The notes under the pieces were generated by a model, which worked only from the letters and a program-made list of their open reading frames with translations, was not told the DNA's origin and searched no databases. This document shows, in pieces, positions 35,136 through 43,336 of a DNA stretch of 64,000 nucleotides. Position numbers and translations under genes: made by a program. The stretch lies in contig JADKDE010000001.1 in NCBI GenBank assembly GCA_016718505.1, forward strand, positions 641,501 to 705,500. Reading direction: 5' to 3'. This DNA comes from Saprospiraceae bacterium (GTDB lineage Bacteria > Bacteroidota > Bacteroidia > Chitinophagales > Saprospiraceae). The number at the start of each line of letters is the position of its first letter. The first letter of the stretch is position 1.

Positions 35136-36179
35136 ATGGATAGGCGCGACTTTACGAAATCTCTATTGGGAACCTTGGGTTTTGTTGGCTCTTCTTGGAG
35201 TGCTATGAATTTCGGATTTCGCTATAATAATCCTAGGATTATCAAACCCAATCGACTCAAAAAAGGCCAGAAAATTGGATTAATTTGCCCTGGCAGTTCT
35301 GTCAGTGCTGAAAGGCTCGAATTGGCAAAAGCGAATGTGGCACTAATGGGATGTGAGCCCGTTGTTGGCAAAAACGCACTAGCCAAAAAGGGCTATCTCG
35401 CAGGTGAAGATGCTCAACGACTCTCAGATCTTCACGACATGTTCAAGGATCGATCTATAAGTGCTATTTGGTGTGTCAGAGGAGGATATGGCTGTGGAAG
35501 ACTCTTGCCCAAAATTGATTTCAATTTAATCAAGAAAAATCCTAAAATTCTTATTGGATACAGCGATATCACGGCATTGACAACGTCTATACACATGTTG
35601 ACAGGATTGATCACTTTCCATGGTCCCATCGCTGCAGCTGATTTTCCCGATTATAGCCAGACTTTAATGCAAGAAGTTTTATTCGCAGGTAAATCCCGTA
35701 TCGAACTCAATCCATTTCCCGATCCTACCATAATCAATGAACCGACCAATTTACCATACACCATAAAGAGTGGATTAGCAAGAGGACGATTGATGGGTGG
35801 GAACTTGAGTGTTTTGGCATCTTTGGTGGGTACACCTTGGCAGTTTAATTCAAAAAATCGAATAATATTCTTAGAGGACATTGATGAAAAACCGTATCGG
35901 ATTGATCGTATGTTGGTGCAATTAAGGCAATCTGATTGTTTTGAAGACATCAACGCATTGGCTTATGGGATGTTCAAGGGCTGTAACCCAGAGCCTAATG
36001 ATGCTTCACTGACGCTGCAAGAGACCTTGAAAGCGCAGTCAGAACTGTTGAAAATGCCTTGCGCTTACGGAATGCCTTTCGGCCATATCTCAGAACAATG
36101 TACCCTTCCACTTGGAGTAATGGCTGCTTTCGATGCTGACAAGAGAATCTTAAGAATCGAAGAGTCCGGGGTAAAATAA
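35136..36179 (+). CDS. LD-carboxypeptidase (S66 family), Tat-exported
   Basis: A 347-residue serine carboxypeptidase of the LdcA/MccF family. The N-terminus MDRRDFTKSLLGTLGF is a twin-arginine signal. The catalytic serine lies in LIGYSDITAL, the glutamate in IIFLEDIDEKPYRIDRM, and the histidine in YGMPFGHISEQCTLPLG, in the usual Ser-Glu-His order. It releases the terminal D-Ala from tetrapeptides during murein recycling. It is divergent from the vanX-type gene; their upstream regions overlap. Confidence 0.92.
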   Translation: MDRRDFTKSLLGTLGFVGSSWSAMNFGFRYNNPRIIKPNRLKKGQKIGLICPGSSVSAERLELAKANVALMGCEPVVGKNALAKKGYLAGEDAQRLSDLHDMFKDRSISAIWCVRGGYGCGRLLPKIDFNLIKKNPKILIGYSDITALTTSIHMLTGLITFHGPIAAADFPDYSQTLMQEVLFAGKSRIELNPFPDPTIINEPTNLPYTIKSGLARGRLMGGNLSVLASLVGTPWQFNSKNRIIFLEDIDEKPYRIDRMLVQLRQSDCFEDINALAYGMFKGCNPEPNDASLTLQETLKAQSELLKMPCAYGMPFGHISEQCTLPLGVMAAFDADKRILRIEESGVK

Positions 36180-36424
36180 TTGTTTTTAAAAAAGTGTCGT
36201 ATGGGTGTAGTTTGGCTAGAGAGGCGGTTCACTCATTTTTCTGGTTTTGAGATAGTATCACACTCACATGCCACATAATATTTCGTGCAAAATGGCAACT
36301 AATTTAGTTTTTTTCTTTCAATTATTTTCTTTGCTGATACTTCACTTATCACTTTTTTGCCGGTTTTCTTACTGCATACATATATTTTAACGATAATAGT
36401 TGACATAGGATAAAAACGGAAATA

Positions 36425-36733
36425 TCAATTTACTCTTTTATAAAATACTTTTCCTACTCTATTGATATGATCCAATAACTCTTTGTTTTCAATAGTTTTA
36501 TAGATGGAAACATCGAATTTGTATGGAAGCATTAAATCGTCAAGTTCAATTTCTATTTTTTGCAATGAGGTTAAGTTAATTTTGTCACTAACTATAGTTA
36601 TGTCAATATCTGAATATTGTTTTTGGCACCCTTTTGCCCTTGATCCGTACAATATTACTGTTTCAATTTCTTCATGATTTGAAAATACAGAGGCAATCTG
36701 GTCGAATTGTAATTTTTTTAATCCAAATTTCAT
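36425..36733 (-). CDS. MNT-type nucleotidyltransferase (MntA-like antitoxin)
   Basis: A 102-residue minimal nucleotidyltransferase with the motif GSRAKGCQKQYSDIDITIV (GSxAxG...SDID), the two catalytic acids being in SDID. In HEPN/MNT pairs the MNT protein is the antitoxin, which can adenylylate the HEPN toxin. It sits 1 base after the HEPN gene (stop of the HEPN gene at 36735, ATG at 36733), the normal pair organisation. The opposite order occurs also, so the pair rather than the order is diagnostic. Confidence 0.88.
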   Translation of the reverse strand: MKFGLKKLQFDQIASVFSNHEEIETVILYGSRAKGCQKQYSDIDITIVSDKINLTSLQKIEIELDDLMLPYKFDVSIYKTIENKELLDHINRVGKVFYKRVN

Positions 36734-36734
36734 A

Positions 36735-37208
36735 TCACAAAAGATTTTGCTGTTCTCTGCTTCTTTTTTCTTCCATCGTTTCTTTAAATTTTATAAAAAG
36801 CGGAAAATACTCTTCAAGGATTTTATGATAGATTTCATTTGCAGTTGCTTCGTTGTAAGTATGTGTTGTTTTATTTCTACTTTGTATCATGTCCATCCAA
36901 ATCTCTCCATCTTCTATTATTTTTAATTGTAGTGCCTCCCTTGTAGCATCTCTCGACCCACCAACGTTGTTATTGCCTTGGTATTCTGCATAATCCTTCA
37001 TTAGATTCCATGCCAACTCGTGGGTATATTCAAACCTTTGGATAAGACCTTCTTTTATCATTTCGTCTAGGACTAATCCTAGATCCATTATCTTTTTTTC
37101 ATTTTCGTCCAAAAAACTAATATTAATGAATTCTACCGCATTTTCTAGTTTATTCAATGCTTTATTATAATTGGATAACCTTTGATGCCATCTATTATCT
37201 ATTTCCAT
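36735..37208 (-). CDS. HEPN-domain RNase-like protein (HepT/HI0074 family)
   Basis: A 157-residue helical protein of the HI0074 'nucleotidyltransferase substrate-binding' family. Landmarks are RFEYTHELAWNLMKDY, GSRDATREALQLKII and the catalytic RxxxxH motif in RNKTTHTYNE. As in HepT, the RxxxxHxY site would be an RNA-cleaving centre, acting as a toxin when unmodified. It is upstream of and nearly touching the MNT gene. No -7 box at good distance was seen. The pair may act in stress or phage defence. Confidence 0.85.
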   Translation of the reverse strand: MEIDNRWHQRLSNYNKALNKLENAVEFINISFLDENEKKIMDLGLVLDEMIKEGLIQRFEYTHELAWNLMKDYAEYQGNNNVGGSRDATREALQLKIIEDGEIWMDMIQSRNKTTHTYNEATANEIYHKILEEYFPLFIKFKETMEEKRSREQQNLL

Positions 37209-37422
37209 GTATTTAATTTTATAAATTAGTCTTAAAACTTAAAGTACTTTGCTATAAATGTGTAAAAAATTTTACCGTTAAAATAATATATTCTAGGATA
37301 AAATTGTTTTTGCTCGACTTAAACTCTGAGGTTAGTTGTTCTTGTCGTTACAAATTAACACCTTGATTTATAGAAAATCTCTCTCTTTTCTTATTGTAAT
37401 TTATTAAGACTTTAGCTCCCTA

Positions 37423-38922
37423 TTAATATTCATAACAACCGATGTCTGGGGTAGAGGCATCGCGGATTTTATCCTCAATATCTATGGCTATTAAAGGCAA
37501 TGGTAGTGCCTTTTTTTCAACGACTGACAAGCTATCTAAGTGATAGTTTTTTCGATTGATTTCCTTGAAAACTTTATCCGTATTTTTTAATAAAACGCAT
37601 TGTGATATCTTAGAAAAAAAAATTTCAAAGCCTTTTGAATCAACGATTTTTTCAGCTTTAAAGGCACTATTACCAATGGTATAATTAAAATAACCTGGAG
37701 TTACACCTTCTGTGGCATCCACAAATCCAATTGCGTCCTTCGCAGAAGAATAAATTATGGAGTTTTTAATATCGATATTTGTGATTTTTACATCAGGGTC
37801 TTTACATTCTTGATCGAAACACTTGTAATTAGTCGCTACTAGGATATTGTTTGCTGCGCCCATTGCCCCACTTGTCACCCCATAATTGGCCAATGTACAA
37901 TAATTGAATTGGGAAGTGCCGCCATGCGTTAGGGCTACGCAGTGCGTATTGCAATCAGTGATTAGGCAATTATTTGCTTTGACAGTCGCGAAATCGCCGT
38001 AAAGACCAACTGACGACATGGTTTGAATCTTGGTGTTGTTCAGGGTAAGGGATGCCAACGAATCAAGCCTAAACCCAATCACCCCATTTTTAATATTGGC
38101 ATAGTTCACTAGGTTACCACGTGAAGTTGCCGCTAAGATTATTCCTCCCCACTGACCCGCCAAATCCCGATAGTCTTCTTCCAGTCTATCTCCTTGGATG
38201 GTTACGGGTTTGTCATGAGTTCCTCTAATCTCGAGACTAGCTTTCGGCCCGATGATGATTAAGCCATCGTTATAATAGTTTTTATTTTCATCTCGCCCCA
38301 ATCCTCCATGTACGTAAACTCGGCATCCAGCGGGCATGATCACTTTGCACGAATCAAAATAAAGCGCACCATAGATTACATATGGCTTGGGATCTGACCA
38401 CACGAATTCTTGAAAATTTCCCCCATAATAGCTGATTTTACTTTTAGAATATCTATCAGGTACATAATTAGCATTTTGTCCCCAGGCCTCTAAGACGATT
38501 CTTTTTTGACCATTTTTAACTGAAATATTGAGAAGTTCGTTAAATATAAATGGGCTTATACTGACTGGTTGATCTGGATCGACAGTAACCGATGCAAAGA
38601 TGTACAAACTATCGTTGGGAGCTATCTCAAGATCCTTAATATCCAAAGTACTTACACCATCTACATTGATTTTAAATCGCGAAGCCGAACCCGATTCTAA
38701 CCAGATTCTATCTATTTTTATCCAGTCTTTGTGCGGATTATATAATTTAATAATCCTAGTGGAGCTGCCAATCGTGGTGAATACAGTATCAAATCTCAGA
38801 GTGTCAGTTGAAACACCCAACTGAATGTCCCCATCATAGTATTTTATTTTATTACAAGAAAAAATACCAATACAAAGAAAGGCAAACAAAGCTGCTATCG
38901 TGGAGTAAATGATTCTATTCAT
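37423..38922 (-). CDS. Lipoprotein with an Ig-like N-domain and parallel beta-helix
   Basis: A 499-residue lipoprotein from the ATG at 38922; the frame also has a TTG six codons earlier. The lipobox is GIFSC. The first 130 mature residues (FDTVFTTIGSSTRIIKLYNP, YIFASVTVDPDQPV) suit an immunoglobulin-like or ASPM-type domain. The middle has many short repeated turns with NNTKIQ, NNCLITDCNTHCVALTH and similar, as in right-handed beta-helices. It is likely a surface lipoprotein. The genuine substrate or partner is unknown. It neighbours GldB on the same strand. Confidence 0.75.
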   Translation of the reverse strand: MNRIIYSTIAALFAFLCIGIFSCNKIKYYDGDIQLGVSTDTLRFDTVFTTIGSSTRIIKLYNPHKDWIKIDRIWLESGSASRFKINVDGVSTLDIKDLEIAPNDSLYIFASVTVDPDQPVSISPFIFNELLNISVKNGQKRIVLEAWGQNANYVPDRYSKSKISYYGGNFQEFVWSDPKPYVIYGALYFDSCKVIMPAGCRVYVHGGLGRDENKNYYNDGLIIIGPKASLEIRGTHDKPVTIQGDRLEEDYRDLAGQWGGIILAATSRGNLVNYANIKNGVIGFRLDSLASLTLNNTKIQTMSSVGLYGDFATVKANNCLITDCNTHCVALTHGGTSQFNYCTLANYGVTSGAMGAANNILVATNYKCFDQECKDPDVKITNIDIKNSIIYSSAKDAIGFVDATEGVTPGYFNYTIGNSAFKAEKIVDSKGFEIFFSKISQCVLLKNTDKVFKEINRKNYHLDSLSVVEKKALPLPLIAIDIEDKIRDASTPDIGCYEY

Positions 38923-39014
38923 CAAAGTTATAGTGGACAATGGGTTATTAATTTATATTAAAATGTAAATTTCTACAAAATATTGCAAATTCTACATTTA
39001 TAACTCATTGTATT

Positions 39015-40046
39015 TTATTTGGGGCGGTATTTTGATTCTTTCAAAATTTTCTCGGCATCCAGCTCATCCAATAAGTTTTGAAGAGATAAGTCGGGATTTC
39101 GCTCCATATATTTCTGAACGATTTTGTACCCTATAAAATTCCCAGTTTGACCTGGAGCTTCGGATGGCATGTATGGAGAATGTGGGCTCGGATAGATGAA
39201 TTTTGCAAAAGCGGTCAGTTTTCTATTGTAAATTAAGTCCTTGTCTATGAATAATTTCCAGATTTCTGCTTCGTTCTGATTGCACCAGTTCCATTGGTTT
39301 TCGGTGTGTTCGTGGATCATATAGCTAGGCTTGAAAGGCAATAATTTTTCTACAATGTACAATATTTTGCCCTGTAAAATCATCATATCGAGCATCCGTT
39401 GATCTTTGGATTCTGTTATCAAATTCTGAACATAAGATTGCATTGATTTTATGATAATGAATTCTTTTTGCATACTATTTTTCAGATATTCTGGGAAAAT
39501 ATTTGGATCATATCCTCGATGATCTTTCCCAAGAAACATATCCAAATTGAAGGCCAATGTATCTTCACCAACTGTGAAAGCAGCATAATTATAAGCAGAA
39601 ATATATGAAACAATTTTCGGGGTATTTCTCTCAGGAAAATAATATTTCAGGTATGCTAATGCCAAATTAAATTCTTCTGTGATGGACGGAAACTTGCCTT
39701 CGTATTGCTGTTCGACCGTATTGTAAAGGTTTTGGATAAAGGTATCCCTCAAAAACGCCTTCAAATTAAGATCAATTGGCAGAGGATTTATGGGATCATT
39801 GTACAAAACATTGTTAAAAAATATCTTCCCAAATCCTGGATATTCGGCAAGTAATTTTTGGACAGCATCTTGCATATGTAGCGTATCGACATGAAATAAA
39901 GCCAAATCAAATCTTTTTATCTCGGTATTTATTTTTAAATGACCGATGTCGGGCGTATCTTTGTTTGCAGTTTTGCAACTAAATATTCCGAATATAAGTA
40001 TTACTAAAAAGTAAAAGTTACGTCGTAGAATTGTATGATATATCAT
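39015..40046 (-). CDS. gldB: Gliding motility lipoprotein GldB-like
   Basis: A 343-residue protein with lipobox in LVILIFGIFSC. The pattern KRFDLALFHVD, EYPGFGKIFF, RNTPKIVSYISAYNYAAFTVG, MLDMMILQGKILYIVEKLLP and the C-terminal EAPGQTGNFIGYKIVQ matches the GldB family. In gliding Bacteroidota GldB is a periplasmic lipoprotein needed for motility and T9SS function, and homologues occur widely in non-gliders. Its start is 24 bases from that of the divergent beta-barrel gene. Other gld genes are not in this window. Confidence 0.85.
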   Translation of the reverse strand: MIYHTILRRNFYFLVILIFGIFSCKTANKDTPDIGHLKINTEIKRFDLALFHVDTLHMQDAVQKLLAEYPGFGKIFFNNVLYNDPINPLPIDLNLKAFLRDTFIQNLYNTVEQQYEGKFPSITEEFNLALAYLKYYFPERNTPKIVSYISAYNYAAFTVGEDTLAFNLDMFLGKDHRGYDPNIFPEYLKNSMQKEFIIIKSMQSYVQNLITESKDQRMLDMMILQGKILYIVEKLLPFKPSYMIHEHTENQWNWCNQNEAEIWKLFIDKDLIYNRKLTAFAKFIYPSPHSPYMPSEAPGQTGNFIGYKIVQKYMERNPDLSLQNLLDELDAEKILKESKYRPK

Positions 40047-40070
40047 TTCTTTAAACTTAATATGCTAAAT

Positions 40071-40826
40071 ATGAAAAAATTAACACTTCTCTCATTCTTT
40101 TGTTTCATGGCAATCTTGGCCCAAGGCCAATCAAAAATGGATAAAATAACCCTTGGTGTCCAAACTGGGCTAACGTTTTCTTGGATGAAATCGAATGACA
40201 ATAAGATAAACTCTAACGGTGTTCCGTTGGGTTTTCGTATTGGTTTACATGCAGAATATGCCTTGAATGAAAAATTTTCACTTTGCAGTGGACTCCATAT
40301 GGCGATTGCACAAGGTGGTCATCTAAAGCATGATGTTGGAGGCAATTTTTTTCCTAATTCAAAATTATCAAGTCCGACTCTTAACAATGGAGATAAACCT
40401 CTACCAGATGGTGTGGACATCAAGTATAAATTGCAGATCTTTGAAGTGCCATTTAGTTTGAAAATGCGGACTCGGGATTTTGGGTATATTTCTTATTTTG
40501 CGGAACTGCCAATATTTACTTTGGGATTGGTCTCTAAGGCTAGAGGTTCGTTCAATGGTGATAATGTTAAAGCTGAAAATGAAAATATCAATGGTGATGT
40601 TGTGGCCTTAAATCTAGGGCTGGGTGCTGGTCTTGGAGTTAAATATGCCTTAACTACGGAGACTGCTATTTATTTGGGAGTTTATTATCATTCCATTTTT
40701 ACGGATATGACAGAAGACGAAGGTTTTAAAGCTATAGAAAAAGTTGGAGGTGGATATGACCAAGTTTCTGAAAACTCCAAGGGAACCATGGGTCAAATAA
40801 GTATCAAAGTTGGGGTTAATTTTTAA
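40071..40826 (+). CDS. Outer-membrane beta-barrel protein (PorT-like)
   Basis: A protein of 251 residues from the ATG at 40071, which gives the signal peptide MKKLTLLSFFCFMAILAQGQ. An earlier in-frame start at 40035 would overlap GldB. The body shows strands such as ITLGVQTGLTFSWM, FRIGLHAEYALNEKFSLCSGLHMA, FEVPFSLKMRT and the terminal QISIKVGVNF, the pattern of the 'outer membrane protein beta-barrel' family. Function within this large family cannot be assigned. NadC starts 27 bases after it. Confidence 0.8.
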   Translation: MKKLTLLSFFCFMAILAQGQSKMDKITLGVQTGLTFSWMKSNDNKINSNGVPLGFRIGLHAEYALNEKFSLCSGLHMAIAQGGHLKHDVGGNFFPNSKLSSPTLNNGDKPLPDGVDIKYKLQIFEVPFSLKMRTRDFGYISYFAELPIFTLGLVSKARGSFNGDNVKAENENINGDVVALNLGLGAGLGVKYALTTETAIYLGVYYHSIFTDMTEDEGFKAIEKVGGGYDQVSENSKGTMGQISIKVGVNF

Positions 40827-40853
40827 AAAGATTATCAAGAATACTAAAAAGAT

Positions 40854-41701
40854 ATGCCAGATAAAGAAACGATGCTAGAGTTTATAAAGGCCAGTCTGTA
40901 CGAAGACATAAGAGAGGGCGACCATACTTCTCTAGCATGCATACCACCAGAAAATACCAATATTGCTCATCTGATTGCCAAGGATGATGGTGTAATAGCT
41001 GGGGTGGAGTTCGCAGAAATCGTGATGAAATATATCGACCCAACCTGTGAATTTGAGACTTTGATCAAGGATGGAGAGGATATTCAGTACGGCGATATCG
41101 TTTTTAAATGTAAAGCAAAATCTCAGGCACTATTGTCAGGAGAACGGGTGATATTGAATGTAATGCAGCGAATGTCAGGCATTGCTACACTTTCTAATAG
41201 ATTTGCTTTGGAAGTTCATGGATTGCCCACCAAAATTTTAGATACGAGAAAAACTACGCCACTTAATAGATTTTTAGAGAAGTGGGCTGTAAAACTAGGA
41301 GGCTGTGAGAATTATAGAATAGGTCTGTACGATTGGTTTATGATTAAAGACAACCACGTAGATGCTTGTGGTGGCGTGAAAAAGGCGATAAAGAAAGTCC
41401 TTGACTACAAAGCAAAAATAATTTGGATATCGGGATTACTGTAGAGGTTAGAAATCTAGTTGAGATCCACGAAGTCCTCGAAATTGGCAAAATCCAGAGA
41501 ATCATGTTCGACAATTTTGAAATCCCAATCTTGAGAGAAGCCGTGGCCATCGTGGGCCAAACTTTCGAAACAGAAGCTTCTGGAGGGATTACCATTCAAA
41601 ATGTCCGAAAATACGCAGAAACAGGGGTAGATTATATCTCCGTAGGCGCATTGACCCATTCAGCTGGTACGCTAGATATGAGCATGAAAATCAGGGGTTA
41701 A
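40854..41701 (+). CDS. nadC: Nicotinate-nucleotide pyrophosphorylase, one base short in an A-run
   Basis: NadC makes nicotinate mononucleotide from quinolinate and PRPP. Piece one holds EDIREGDHTSLAC, GVIAGVEFA, LNVMQRMSGIATLSNRF, the DTRKTTP motif and KLGGCENYRIGLYDWFMIKDNH, all NadC-specific. It runs out of frame at KAKIIW. Piece two, in the next frame, reads NNLDIGITVEVRNLVEIHE, then IMFDNF and VDYISVGALTHSAGTLDMSM, the normal end. At 41414-41418 five As are present where six would give KAKNNLDI, so one A seems missing. With that A the enzyme would be about 283 residues. No promoter was found; it may be transcribed with the upstream barrel gene. Confidence 0.9.
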
Positions 41702-41715
41702 ATGGCATTTTTGTT

Positions 41716-42447
41716 TTGAAAAAAATAATCGAAGTTTGCGTTGATACTGTAGATGGAGGGATTGAAGCTTTAGATATAGGTGCCGATAGATTGGAATTGT
41801 GTAGTGCTTTGGGCCTAGGTGGACTTACACCGTCACTTGGTAGCTTTATAATGCTTGAAGAAAAATACCCAGGAAAAACACATGTATTGATACGACCCCG
41901 TATGGGTAATTTTATTTACAATAAAGTTGAAAAATCTAACATCGAATCGGATTGCTCTCTCTTCGCAGAATATGGGTGTAAAGAATTGGTCATTGGGGCT
42001 CTTCTCGAAAATAATTCGCCCGATTATGAGTTTTTAAATAAAATAGTTAACCTACATCCTAGCATTAATTTTACTTTTCATCGTGCTTTAGATGAATTAC
42101 AGGACCCAGATCAACATCTTCACCAACTGGCTGAAATGGGTTTTCGGCGTATTTTGACCTCTGGCGGACATAACACCGCTTTGGAAGGAATTAATAATAT
42201 TGCGACTTGGCAATCTAAATTCGGTCATCTCATTGAAATCATGGCAGGTGGAGGAATAGCTGAACATAATATTGAGGAAATATTTGAAATATCCCAAATT
42301 AATGCTGCTCATCTTTCTTTGAAGGAATGGTTTGAGCCCGAAAATACTTCTCATTTAAACTTAAATTCAACCTTATTTTCTGGATCTGGGTATTGGAAAA
42401 TGAAAAAAAATGACCTTAAAAAAATATTGATCAAAATAAATCAATGA
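41716..42447 (+). CDS. cutC: Copper homeostasis protein CutC
   Basis: A 243-residue TIM-barrel protein of the CutC family. It begins with TTG at 41716 (KKIIEVCVDTVDGGIEALD), as no suitable ATG is near. Typical sequence blocks are GADRLELCSALGLGGLTPSLG, VLIRPRMGNFIYN, FHRALDEL and RILTSGG. It lies 14 bases after nadC in the same direction, so probably is in the same transcript. CutC has been tied to copper tolerance, though its enzymatic role is not settled. Confidence 0.9.
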   Translation: MKKIIEVCVDTVDGGIEALDIGADRLELCSALGLGGLTPSLGSFIMLEEKYPGKTHVLIRPRMGNFIYNKVEKSNIESDCSLFAEYGCKELVIGALLENNSPDYEFLNKIVNLHPSINFTFHRALDELQDPDQHLHQLAEMGFRRILTSGGHNTALEGINNIATWQSKFGHLIEIMAGGGIAEHNIEEIFEISQINAAHLSLKEWFEPENTSHLNLNSTLFSGSGYWKMKKNDLKKILIKINQ

Positions 42448-42662
42448 TATAAATTTATATTTATTTGGGTTTCTTTGTAACAATATTTCCACCAAATACC
42501 CTAAATCACCCTAAAAATACCCACATTTCAATATATTACAATTTAATAATATATAACAATGATAAATTTTTGTATTTGTCGTTGGTTATTTATGGCCTTA
42601 ATATTGTATCATGAATTAAAGGCTATACAATTTCTCTCAGAAAATCGATAGCCGTACTTCAG

Positions 42663-42687
42663 AACTAATAAACGTATTAGTTTTTTT
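42663..42687 (+). terminator. Intrinsic terminator-like hairpin 1
   Basis: AACTAATA pairs with TATTAGTT around the loop AACG, and is followed by a T-run to 42687. The 8-bp stem is followed directly by the first copy of the GATATGTTC repeat. It would end a transcript from CutC or a small RNA. Confidence 0.65.
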
Positions 42688-42691
42688 ATTG

Positions 42692-42707
42692 GATATGTTC
42701 ATGGGAT
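42692..42707 (+). repeat. Repeat GATATGTTCATGGGAT, copy 1
   Basis: Exactly identical to 42814-42829, 122 bases away. The following 13 bases also match apart from two A/T differences and a swapped GA/AG at the end, so the shared unit is about 27 bases. Both copies stand just before a strong hairpin. Confidence 0.75.
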
Positions 42708-42714
42708 AATTATT

Positions 42715-42765
42715 TGTTGATAATGGGTTGCTAAGCGACTCGAAAGCTTCGACCCATTATTAACA
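42715..42765 (+). repeat. 14-bp-stem hairpin 2
   Basis: TGTTGATAATGGGT pairs with ACCCATTATTAACA with one G/T wobble, around a 23-base loop that itself has AAGC/GCTT. No T-run follows, so it is a stable structure rather than a plain terminator. Confidence 0.65.
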
Positions 42766-42813
42766 ATGTTAAATTGAAATGAGTTAGTTTATAATATATT
42801 GCTTTTAGTTTTA

Positions 42814-42829
42814 GATATGTTCATGGGAT
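42814..42829 (+). repeat. Repeat GATATGTTCATGGGAT, copy 2
   Basis: Same 16 bases as copy 1 at 42692-42707, again before a strong hairpin. The unit order (repeat, ATnATTTGTT, hairpin) is the same for both. Confidence 0.75.
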
Positions 42830-42842
42830 TATAATTTGTTAG

Positions 42843-42881
42843 AACAAGTCGTATAAAGTGTTATACGACTTGTTTTTTTTT
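42843..42881 (+). terminator. Perfect 14-bp-stem intrinsic terminator
   Basis: AACAAGTCGTATAA and TTATACGACTTGTT pair perfectly around AGTG, and a T-run continues to 42881. It is the strongest terminator in the window, yet no gene lies between CutC and this point, which suggests a small RNA just upstream. Confidence 0.85.
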
Positions 42882-43307
42882 GTGGCATATTCAAAGTTGT
42901 TTTTCAAATTTTTTAGTATTCAAATTCCCAGCCCCATTTTCATTAAGTTTTTAAGAAAGTAGAAATCGACACATCCATTTGCTTTCCTATTTGGTTTTTC
43001 AAGAAAAGAGTTTTTATTTGAAATGATTTATCCCGACTGGAATTAATCTAGAATTTTATAAGCCAATACTCATTACCATGTTTTTTTTCAAAGACTAACA
43101 ACCTCATTAAATTAGCCAATTTTTCAGGAATTCTAACAGATAGAAATAGGATATTTGCTGTATCTCTCGACAATTGATGGCTACCTCACCAGCCAAGATC
43201 AATTTCCATATTCAATAAAATTTAATCAAATTCTATTTTTGATCGTTGTTATATCAGATGGTTTGATGATTTTTGAACATTCATTTCACAAGGCGGTAAT
43301 TTTTACT

Positions 43308-43315
43308 TATTTTTG
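43308..43315 (+). promoter_or_regulatory. -7 box TATTTTTG of the acyl-CoA dehydrogenase gene
   Basis: Matches TAnnTTTG, 21 bases before the ATG. No TTG stands at 17-23 bases upstream (the nearest is at 32), so only this half is called. Confidence 0.45.
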
Positions 43316-43336
43316 AGACTTAAAATACTATGAGAT

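Larger units (their letters stand above)
42448..43336. other. Long non-coding region, candidate small-RNA locus
   Basis: There is no convincing gene in these 889 bases. Between 42620 and 42881 there are several strong stem-loops, two tandem copies of GATATGTTCATGGGAT, and T-runs after two stems, described separately. A weak stem GGCTAT/ATAGCC spans 42621-42653. From 42900 to 43300 nothing more than AT-rich sequence is seen, up to a -7 box before the acyl-CoA dehydrogenase gene. Confidence 0.5.

Noticed and set aside
42896..43300. A short gene in the rest of the gap before the acyl-CoA dehydrogenase
   Set aside because: No frame of useful length with a plausible start or family pattern was seen.
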